Shown: piece by piece, positions 55,252 to 64,000 of the stretch
Layout: each line of letters begins with the position of its first letter
How positions within the stretch are numbered: the first letter of the stretch is position 1
Assembly: GCA_002633005.1 (NCBI GenBank)
Contig: NMRA01000549.1
Span: 59,123-123,122, forward strand
Length of the DNA stretch: 64,000 nt
Source: Phoronis australis
Taxonomy: Eukaryota; Phoronida; Phoronidae
Direction of reading: 5' to 3'
Notes under the pieces: model-generated
Seen by the model: the letters and a program-made list of their open reading frames with translations, nothing else
The model's database searches: none
Told to the model about the DNA's origin: nothing
Program-made: the position numbers and the translations under genes

Positions 55252-56105
55252 ACTTATTTATTTATTTATTAATGTAATATTTACAATGAGGGTAGCCCCA
55301 TCAGTTCACACTGCTTTCCATGGGGGCCCTCAGTAAAAACAAACAGATAGGAAGACAAAAACAGAATTACAAAATGAAAGACAATATTTAAATAAGCAAA
55401 GAATAAGAAATTAACACGTAAAGACTGATGAAATGAAATAAAAAATAAAATATGATAAATAAAAGATAAAGAAATTAAGACAAGATAATTAACTAAAATA
55501 TAAATATAAATAATTAAAAACAGACAATAAATAATTAATAAAAGTAAGACATCATATAAATATACACGCATGTATACACATGCACTCTTACACACTACAT
55601 GAAGTTAAATCTATTTCTTATAATTCTTTTAAAGGTTGTAAAGGATGACATAGATTTGGCATCTGCAGGGAGAGAGTTCCATAAATAGGGCCCGCTGTAG
55701 GAAAATGATTTTTCCCAGTTTCGTTTCTGAGTTTAGGAAGATTGAAATTTGATGATGATGAGGACCTAGTATTGTAGCGATTAGTAGTCATCTTAAACTT
55801 AGCACTTAAGTATGTTGGGACAAGACCTTTAAAACAATTGTACATACAACAAGCAGATAGGAATTGATGTAACATACAACAATCAGATAGGAATTGATGT
55901 ATTGTGTGAATTTTCATTATTCCAGTCTCTTTATGAAGGTTTTCAATGTTAATATGTCTAACACCAGCTCCCAGAATAATCCGGGCAGCCCTATTTTGGA
56001 CAACCTGAATGGTTTTTACATGTATATCCTTGCTTGATACAACGCCCCACACCGGGAGGCAATAATCTAGGTGGTCATTCCACCTTTTGCATTTTAATCC
56101 AGCGG
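55252..56105 (-). mobile_element. LINE C-terminus and 3' end with (TAAA)n tail
   Basis: The minus-strand frame reads HLDYCLPVWGVVSSKDIHVK, then VVQNRAARIILGA, YNCFKGLVPTYLSAKFKM and RYNTRSSSSSNFNLPKLRNE, the usual C-terminal region after RT in L2/CR1/jockey-like LINEs (DYC...VWG...LQNRAARII). An internal 33-base repeat produces QFLSDCCMLHQFLSACCM. The ORF stop is at 55618, and the 3' UTR ends at 55252 in TTTATTTATTTA, that is, a (TAAA)n tail. Text upstream of His-Leu-Asp-Tyr in the frame (right of about 56105) is not LINE. It lies in the receptor intron in the sense orientation. Confidence 0.85.
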
Positions 56106-56731
56106 TGAACTTTTGACTTAAAACACATGGCTCATTGGCTGGCATCGGGTCACTTTTAGTTAAAATATGACGCCATTGTGTCGAAATCCGTGGGTACAAG
56201 ATGGCTGACGATTTGATTCGTCGTAGTTGGGTTAGGTAAAAAAAGGTGAAATATAACAGGGTAAGACCCTTTATGGTTCACTAAATATTCTAAAGGAATT
56301 CCCTCAACATGCATTTTCTCCAATTCTTTTGATTTATGCCCATTTCACGAATTTGTGAACAAAAACCGATGGCCTTTAACCTCTGAGCTGTGTATTGGCT
56401 ACGCTTCACAATAATTTATCAGCTCATTCCAGCAACATGCATCAAGGGTTTGTTTGATCATAATTTATCAGATACGTCTTTTATTTAAACTGAAGTTTTT
56501 AGATAACCATGAAATACTAACCACTAAGTGAATGCAAACCTGCATCAAGGCATATCAGTTCCTTTTATCACGCTACTGTGAAAAAGTATGTTTTAGAAAG
56601 CTAAAAATTGCATAGTCAAATACTCAGCATTTAAGCAGAGCCATCGGGATGCTTTTCACATATTTTTGAATTAGACATAAGCCAAAAGAAATAGGGGGAA
56701 ATACTTGTTCAGTGTCCTAGTACTAAAAAAG
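56106..56731. other. Unassigned intron sequence
   Basis: AT-rich; nothing recognised. Confidence 0.4.
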
Positions 56732-57085
56732 TTGAATTCCCTTGACGTATTTAGGGAACCGTAAACGGTCTTACCCGTTAAATTTCGCCTCTTTTTATCT
56801 TTCTCTAACAACGACGAATCAAATAGTCTGCCATCTTGTAATCTCAGTTTTTGACCTAATGACGGCATGTAGTGATCCGAATGCCAGTTCATCACCTAAG
56901 TGAATGCGTCAGTTGATGAGTTCACCAAAACGCAAATGGCGGAATGACAAGCGAATAGTGAAAAGTCGGGTGAATAACTTCTTTCGCACGGCTTGATTTC
57001 CGTGCACGTACATTCGCAGTATTATTTCAGCAGATGAAGGTGATCACGCGATCACAGTTTCGAAGTGTACAGCTTAATATTAGAC
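56732..57085 (+). repeat. Dispersed repeat shared with 28262-28610
   Basis: Second copy of the repeat described at 28262. It has an extra segment near 56765-56800 compared with the first copy. Same orientation. No coding content recognised. Confidence 0.65.
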
Positions 57086-59754
57086 GAGGATTTCCAGTGT
57101 TATATGTATGGTTTAATTCTACATTTTCAATGCACGGACTACCAACCCCGTTTCAGGGTTTGTTTACCGACTAAAATTTTCACAGGGAGAGCACACTGAG
57201 CGGGTTGTCACGCAGCTCGCAATCGCATTGACATAACCAAACGACGTTAATTCAATTGTTTTACATTAAAAGCGACCGCTGTATGACTCAAAAACATTGC
57301 AACTTCCCGAAATATAATCGATTACTCCTGTGTCTGATCTGAGCTTCTTGTGAAAGTTGATTTCAAACTTTATCCACAACGTAGCATACTGGCTGAAGTA
57401 CGATAAATAAGCGATGGAAAGTCTAAATAAAGCTTCCTCCCGCGAATTACCTAGCGGATGTAACCACATAGTAAAAATTATCGATTTTCACTCTCGGTCA
57501 GTATGTTGGTTTTCAGAACCCAAAGATGTAATAATAACCTAGGCCCACTTTAGTCATTATCACGCTTTTGCGCTCTGAAAACCTACCTCAGTGAATTGTA
57601 CAGCATTTTTTTTCATCCATGGTTTATCATCAATCGTGAGAGTCTATATGATTTTTGTCACTGGGCAACGATTAATGATCAAATGAGGTTTAGCCTGAAT
57701 GATGCTATGAGTGATGACCATTTATCACCAGCTTGATGACTGATCATCAGCCTGACATGCATTCATGTCAACCAAAATGGAGAAGTACGGCAAATGCCCA
57801 ACCAAGGCATTCGAACTGATGACCACATACATAATCCTGCCAGCCCTGTCGTCCATGCACATTTCATGGGACCGCTTCGTCATATAGGTGGCGCTGCGAC
57901 AGAAGGTATACATCCAGTTCATGAAAAATGTACATGTACGATCTACACAGACCACTTGATAACATTTCAACAAAAAGAACTTCAGTTGATTATAGATACG
58001 AGTAAACGAGGCAGTATCTATCCAATGCCAACAGCTCAGTAACTTACTGAGCGTACGATCACCTGCGTAACAAGGAAAAGAAGACCGGCCTAGTCGAAAT
58101 TTAGGAAAAACACAAAAATGTATAATGTACATGTGTGGCGGATGGGCATTCCGGTATATCTCATTCAGATTTAAATTAAGAGTCATGTGACTTCAGTGAT
58201 GTGCAGATGTCAAGAGCGATACTGTGTGGTTTATTTAGATTCTATGTAAAGACGGGCAGTGTCATGTAATTATCATTCCTTCAACCAATTGTACCATATT
58301 TCTGCATTTCAAAGATATTGTGATTTTTAATGTCCGTTATTTTGGGAACCTTCATACTTTCTTATACAATGTCCTGGCCCCCCTAAAATTCTCCCAGATT
58401 CCATTTGGCAGTTCGGGGGTGAGAATGTCGGACGAGCAAAATCCTGGCAAATACTCTGCCCTGCCCCTCCCCCCTAACTCAAAATCCTGGATCCGCCCAT
58501 CGGACCGGGTCGCACTCATCAGCTTTCGTTATCTTAAAACGTCACTAGCTCTCTCCCGACGTAACTGCACGCGCACCATGTTCCACTGGCGGATCTACGG
58601 TCTCCTCGTAAAAGGGGCCCAATCTCAACTTTGGAAAGAACATGTCCGAGAAAGATCTCTAAACGACGTTGGTTTTGACTGAGTCCATATGCGGTCAATA
58701 GTTCATCTCTAACATAGCAGGTTGGTAATCGCGTTTGATATATGTCTCTCAAAGTAGCTGCTCGTTCATCACATTTAAACTTTCTCTGCCAAGGTTGCTG
58801 CTCGTTCTGCTGTTTCAGTCTTCTTTCCCAGCGGCAGCGTATCTGCTTGTGCATCGTGTTTTATGTTTCTCTCGTGCAATGTGTGCAATAATCAAAGGCG
58901 GACCTGAGAATAAGTAAGGGGAGCCAACGACAATTTCGAAAAAAAATTAAATATCCGTTTACCGTGCATGCCCAAAAAATGGCATATTGTAGTATAGGAG
59001 ACACGCGAGAGGACGTTGTACCCTTACTGTTTTCCAACGCTCCGAAAAAAATTCCATTTTGTGCTACGTTGTCGTCTCAATTTAAGTACACTTCACACTT
59101 AGTTTCATTTCTACAGTTAAGTGAAACTTGTTCCAATATTACATAGTACAAGATCAGTGGTTCCCTTTTGTGCAAAACATCCAACTACATGTACGTTCCC
59201 TTGTGTTGCAAGTGTCCTTCTCGTGCATCGTGTTCAAAAGGTATCTCCTAGACGTACCTACTCATATGTTATATCTGAAGTTTCAACCCTACTGTAACTG
59301 AAAGTACACCGTGTTCACTTGTTCAATTTTCAACTGACCTCTGTCACAACATCGCACATTTTAGACGTCATGAATTGCAAAATTAGTAACTTAAAGTTTT
59401 CTGTATAATTTTGCAATCGATTATCATTGAGCGCAAATACACGAAGCATATTGTGCAGTTCATATTCCTTAAACCAACAGCGAGACATGTTACTATGGGG
59501 GCGTTCGTCGGTTCAACTGTCCTTTTGAAAACCAAATTAAAAACTTTGTTCCGAAATGTCAAGCGTAAAGAGAACAGAAAATCACGTAGACTTAAGATTT
59601 TGTTCATGAAAAATGAGCAGACTTAAAACTTAAGTCAGAAATTTGGTATTACGCTCCACACAATTATTTCGTAAAAAATAATTAAATGTCACAAGAGCAA
59701 AAACGAGGTCTATGAGAATATTCATTACTTGCACACTCTGGTGGCTCTGCATTG
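57086..59754. other. Unassigned intron sequence with degraded MITE-like ends
   Basis: A CTGGATCCGCCCAT sequence at 58488-58501 and a CCACTGGCGGATCTAC sequence at about 58579 look like termini of the common CACTGGCGGATCC-type DNA elements in opposite orientation, but no complete element can be drawn. The 153-codon minus-strand frame at 57725-58186 has no recognisable content. Confidence 0.4.
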
Positions 59755-60010
59755 TTGTTTAGGACACAGAGGACCGTATTCTAAGAGACACCTTAACGTC
59801 CAAGGTAGACCTTAAGTTGAACTTTTTCATTTCCGTTTTCTGAGAGCACCCTTAAATTCCCCTGTAAGGTGAACCTTAAAATCCTTTCCTTATCCTAAGA
59901 AGGACTCATTTCTAAGAGATTCCTTAGCGTAAGGTCCATCTAAAATTTATGAAAGATGTACCTTAAGTCCTAAGGATTTCTCTGGGGTATCCTTAAGGTC
60001 AACCTCAATA
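59755..60010 (+). repeat. CCTTAAG-rich degenerate repeat
   Basis: The phrase TTCTAAGAGA...CCTTA...AAGGT...ACCTTAA occurs about three times in different states between 59775 and 59995, with eleven or so CCTTA words. Possibly an internally repetitive MITE beginning near GACCGTATTCTAAGAG. Boundaries uncertain. Confidence 0.55.
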
Positions 60011-60451
60011 ACAAATTTCATTATTTTCCATGATACTAAAGAAGATGGGACATTAAACAGGGTTGAATCTGTGAGAGTGCTGTCGTTCAGCCCCATTGAG
60101 TACCACAGCAACTGGTACGTTAGTGGCATTCTTCTGCGCGTTGTATCTTTTTAACTTTCTTTCCCACGCCTGTTCTTTCTTCATCAAACTTAGCTATTTT
60201 CTCTTAATTCAATAGTGGCCTTCTTTTTTCAACTAGTTGAATAACTAATTGCTTTCCGACGCCAGTGTAGATCTTACGTTTTCACACTGCTGTTTCCATG
60301 ATTGTTTTAACTATATTGAGTTGTGTTTGGCAACTGTGCACGAGCATGTATAACACTTAATTCAGCCAATTCGTTTTAGCACTTAAACAACGCAAACGTG
60401 AAAGCGCGCGTTGCGAACATGCAGCACCATTGTAGTTTGGACACGACTTCC

Positions 60452-60665
60452 GGGGCCCGTTCCAAGAAATCTGACTTAGCTAAGACAGAACTTAACTTTC
60501 AGTCAATTTTAAGATAAAAGTTAAAGTTTGACTTAGGTTTTTGCTTAAGTTTTGTCGTAATTTTGACTATCTTACCAGATGTGAAAGTTTCAAAGTTTGG
60601 AATTTCAGACAAATTTTAGACTTAAGTGAAAAATGAACTTAAGTCAGTTTCTTGGAACGGGCCCC
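60452..60665. mobile_element. MITE, 214 bp, with GGGGCCCGTTCCAAGAAA termini
   Basis: Left end GGGGCCCGTTCCAAGAAA then TCTGACTTAG; the right end, read in reverse complement, gives GGGGCCCGTTCCAAGAAA then CTGACTTAAG, so the first 18 bp are identical and about 26 of 28 agree. The inside is AT-rich with TTAAGT words and has no frame. No clear target duplication. A typical non-autonomous DNA transposon, superfamily not determined. Confidence 0.85.
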
Positions 60666-62108
60666 TGGTTTTCAAGCATCATGGTGAATTCGTGCAAGTA
60701 CTTGATACACGATAGTTACTGAGACATTTTTATGGATTATTTGTACACCGTGATGCGCTCATAATTACTTGGCTATAAACATTTACTCAGCAAGTGTGAA
60801 ATGGGAATGTAAGACCAAAATTTCTCTTTTTTAGTCTAAGCCACTTTTCAAAAAACGAGTCTCTAGCCTCAGAAAACGAAAACCGTAGCCATTTATTCAC
60901 TGAATGAGAATGACGAGACAGAAATAAAGAACGAAAATAATCTTCCAAAGAGTGTGTGACGTTTAGGACTATGTTCCGTGCCACGAACACTAAATAGCGT
61001 GTTAGAGAGGTGTGTGAACATTCCGCCAGCGCAGAGCGAGCCCAAGCACAGTCTCTTGACATGCCTTACGGAGGACGAATATATTCAGGGCCTGAAAATG
61101 ATGCGGTTGACTTCAGTTTTAAGTCCATCCTCGATCGACACCCGTTTTACTTCCTCACAATGCCCGCCGAAATTCCGTTTTGTTCCCTGACAACAATTTT
61201 ACTTTGCCCCCCCCCCTTAACTACTTAAGTGATGAGTGGGAGCACTCACCAAACCCACTCTCCTGCTGCCCTGCCTCAGATCCCTACAGCTATGTGACTA
61301 GAGGAAGTAAAAAAAATTTGGGGTCGCGATCATGCCAGTTTAACTACGGAAACGCGAACGCTTTCGGATTAAATTGCCAAGCGTTGACCTTCACTATTTT
61401 GTTGATCTGACCATGTTAGAATGGGCGACTAAAACGAGATTAAGTGTTCATTGTTTACTTTCAGATTATAAGGGATAAGCGAACGAAATGAAAACAACCT
61501 GCGTGGATGTACTCGTTACTCTCAAAAGTTGTCTAAAAATTAGGGCGGGGTGTGTTACATGTACGCACGGTGCATTTACATTGGTAGACATTATACGTTT
61601 AGCAAGGTGAAAACAGAAACTATATGTAATATTAAATTTAAATCCTTTGCGCATGTAATTTGATTTTGACATTGAGATGTTACCAGAAATTTTAATAAAG
61701 CCATCATGCTACAGAGTTGATAATGAGTTGATAATGAGTACACAACTCGGCAGATTTCGTCTGCGGCAAAACTTGAACAATTAGGGGTGCTGGTGTTTTT
61801 CAAATGTATTATGGAGCGATGGCTGCCAGCAACATGATTACACGAGCTTTGCTCGAAAAAAACACTCGACACATTCAGTGGAATTGTTGTGAGGATACAA
61901 ATTCCCAAACATCGCCGGATTTTAGGAAATCAAGTCAGTTAAGGTCCCTTCTGATTGGGGCTAAAATGGGTTGAAATGTTTTGAACTGAACACAAAGCTG
62001 CTACATGTTCTCGTGTAAGTGGGAGTTTCATGGAGAAGAGAATATAGAAATCGTTTAAACCTATTTTAGCTGCATTTAAAAACATTTTATGAGCATTTAC
62101 AAGTACTT
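60666..62108. other. Unassigned intron sequence next to exon 1
   Basis: Nothing recognised except a duplicated GAGTTGATAAT word at 61717-61736. Frames here are short and unremarkable. Confidence 0.4.
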
Positions 62109-62110
62109 AC

Positions 62111-64000
62111 CGAAGTGATAATAGGCAGACGAGTCTTTCACCGTCCCTGGCCAGAACGTGTTTATTATCACATTAATGTTATACGGGGCCCAGGTAAGGA
62201 TAAAAGCCAACAAGATGGCGCTCAGTGTTTTAGCCGCTTTTTTGTCTTGCTTACGTTCATAGCGTTTCTTTTTGGCATGCTGCATTCTCGCTTTGTAAAG
62301 AAAAGCCATTCTTGCGGAATTTGTGTGAGAGTAGGGTTCCCTGTCTTCCGGCATGCTGTTCGTCCTACCATGGCTGTTGGTACTTCGAACTTTACTGGAC
62401 GATTTTTGATCTAAAGTCACTGACCTATTGTAAAAGTGATTTGGCGCATTTTTCACCTGAGCATACGATGGATTCCTCACTTTATTGTTTTCTGGGCGCC
62501 TCGCGTGTCTGTCTAGAGACCGTTCGTTTGGTCTGGCCGTGTGACAATTTGGTGGAAACATTTTGATGCTTGCTTTTAAATCCTTACTATTTTCCGGAGG
62601 AAGTTTAATAAGCACGGAATATAACAAATCCTTGTCCATGTCCTCTGAAGAATCTTCATCCTGAGAATGATCCAGAGCCGGCATAGAACGGGAAAACGAA
62701 GTATTCAATACTCTTTCTGGTGTTGAACGGTGAGAGCCAGAAACTGAATCGACGTCAGGGGAGTTGAGTGTTATCAGTGGAATAGGAGGTACACTTAGAT
62801 TCTTTACGGCTGGACTGGCCAGGCCACCATTCGCGTGTGAAGTTCCGTGGTTACAGTTCCAGTCACGCGTACCCTTAGAGGTGTACGAAGAGGAAGAGAC
62901 GCGATGTGGACGCGGGGGCGTTGACGACTGCAGAACCCGGGATGGGGGGTCACTTCCAGAAGAATCTTCGAAACTATCTGAGGTTTCACGGTCTATATTA
63001 CAGCACTTCAATAATTTATAGAGTTTTGAGCGATTACTTTTGTCATCCACAGATTCTGTGTATTCTGAGAAGCTCATCAATCCTTGATGACGTCCGTGAT
63101 GAATGTCGTCAGATAAGACTGAAGCAGTAGACTTTTTCTTCCAACTCTTTTTTCTGCTATGAGTAAGAGTAATTAATTCCTTTTGTCGCTTTTTGGTTTC
63201 TAAATAAATTTTAAAATACAGAGATGTCATAATTATCACTGGTCCATAAAACGCCAGAAACGATGTACTTAAGTTGACAATGTATGTATACACTTCCCCG
63301 TTCTTTTCAGACAGCAGGAATTGAATATAGCACTGTGTGTCCGGAACCGTCCGTTCTCCCTCCACGTGCGGCCAGATCCATATTAGAGGTATCCATAATA
63401 TGGCTGACACTAGCCACGCACCCGTGATCATCAAGGCCGCCTTCCGGGGAGTCCTGTTAGCGCGGTATGATAGCGGTCTGGTTATAGACAAATATCTATC
63501 TATGCATATCACAAACAGATTCCATACAGAGGCGTTACTCATGCCGTAGTCTAACGACAGCCAAATATCACAGACGATCGGTCCAAGAGGCCAGTATCCG
63601 TTCAATAAATATAACGTATATAAAGGAATTGAAACAAATCCTATTGTTGTGTCGGCTACGGCTAAGCTTAGTAAGAAATAATTGCTGATTGTATGCAAAG
63701 TTCTATCCACTTTGAACGATATGAAGACTAGCAAGTTTCCCCCCGCGGTAAGTATGACTAGAACTGACACGGCAATTGATATCAACACCATAACTGCCGT
63801 GCTATACGGTTGGCTAATACTTTGCACCGTAGAATTTACCGTGCTATTGGCGGTCTGAGTGTAGCTATCCGTGAAGGCGTTATTGAAGAAGGAATCTGTT
63901 CCAAATATATCCCAGGATGAGCCATTGCCGTCATAGTCACTATCTAATACTCCTATGGCATCTATGGAAAGACTAGATAAGTCTGTAGAATTGTGCTCCA
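62111..64000 (-). CDS. Muscarinic acetylcholine receptor, exon 1 (N-terminus to TM6), 5' end outside window
   Basis: The frame is open to the window edge and its Met is not inside; GTG at 63827 is not the start. About 58 residues of extracellular tail are seen, with four N-glycosylation sequons (NST three times, NGS once). TM1 has GGNLLVFISF; TM2 LSLAVADTTIG; TM3 the ligand-binding Asp in WLSLDYGMSNASV (codon 63551-63549), followed by IDRYLSITRPL (DRY). ECL1-ECL2 cysteines are IVCD and DTQCYIQF. TM6 is TLSAILLAFILTWAPYNINV, with W6.48, Y6.51 and N6.52 of the acetylcholine pocket. The third intracellular loop is about 310 residues, Ser/basic rich, as in M3-type receptors. ECL3 lacks the usual Cys pair. 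The exon ends at GTAAGT with a split Gly codon. Which of the muscarinic subtypes it matches was not determined. Confidence 0.95.

Larger units (their letters stand above)
53400..62110 (-). other. 8.7-kb phase-1 intron of the muscarinic receptor
   Basis: The donor is GTAAGT (62110 downward) and the acceptor TTTCAG (ends 53400). It splits the Gly codon just before TM7. Contents: a Penelope-like fragment next to the acceptor, a palindromic hairpin, a LINE 3' end, a dispersed repeat and a MITE. Vertebrate muscarinic receptor coding regions are usually uninterrupted, so this intron position is of interest. Confidence 0.88.

Noticed and set aside
57790-57850. Minus-strand AGTTCGAATGCC resembling a Pol III B box
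   Set aside because: No A box at the right distance and no cloverleaf; could be a decayed SINE but cannot be supported.
57086-58700. GGATCCGCC-type sequences as a complete MITE
   Set aside because: The two end-like sequences point in the wrong relation to each other and no target duplication is visible.
62115-62566. Plus-strand frames across the muscarinic receptor exon
   Set aside because: Shadows of the minus-strand receptor frame, which shows strong family conservation.

Overview
This is a stretch of animal nuclear DNA, AT-rich and crowded with transposon remains. Low gene density, interrupted genes with GT-AG introns, TE-rich introns and intact metazoan neuronal gene families (a muscarinic receptor, a synaptotagmin-type C2B domain) point to a marine invertebrate, perhaps a deuterostome. 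The species cannot be fixed from the sequence. Several single-base Ns, three of them flanked by near-identical direct duplicates, suggest an assembly of a highly heterozygous genome.

Two host genes are supported. On the minus strand, 64000 down to 53203, lies a muscarinic acetylcholine receptor: exon 1 (62111-64000, 5' end outside the window) carries the N-terminal tail, TM1-TM6 and a very long third intracellular loop, and exon 2 (53203-53399) carries TM7 and the tail. The 8.7-kb phase-1 intron between them is full of repeats. On the plus strand, two exons (31219-31333 and 37519-37868) splice in phase into a C-terminal synaptotagmin-like C2B domain that has lost most calcium-binding aspartates; upstream exons were not found.

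The rest is mobile DNA. At 2.9-14.1 kb is a nearly intact Helentron (OTU-type protein, Rep-helicase, C-terminal EEP endonuclease) with one frameshift and one nonsense codon, followed downstream by about three tandem copies of its 3' region; a LINE-LINE chimera with a 12-bp target-site duplication sits in one of them. At 16-17.9 kb a hAT-like element is inserted in one arm of a foldback palindrome. At 0.9-2 kb and 24.1-25.5 kb are copies of a dispersed repeat carrying paired ETS/YY1-like sites. At 26.7-27.4 kb is a two-phase tandem array. At 29.5 and 33.4 kb are two copies of a tRNA-derived SINE with clear target duplications. At 45.2-46.4 kb is a Kolobok-type element with TTAA duplications, long inverted repeats and a broken THAP exon. 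LINE fragments lie at 31.7, 46.8, 49-50.7 and 55.3-56.1 kb, Penelope-like fragments at 36.1-36.5 and 53.5-54.0 kb, and hairpins or MITEs at 35.7, 39.2, 54.6 and 60.5 kb. A 100-base assembly gap lies at 50868-50967.

No rRNA genes, functional tRNA genes or CRISPR arrays were seen. Splice sites, TE superfamily names and repeat boundaries were read by eye without alignment software.
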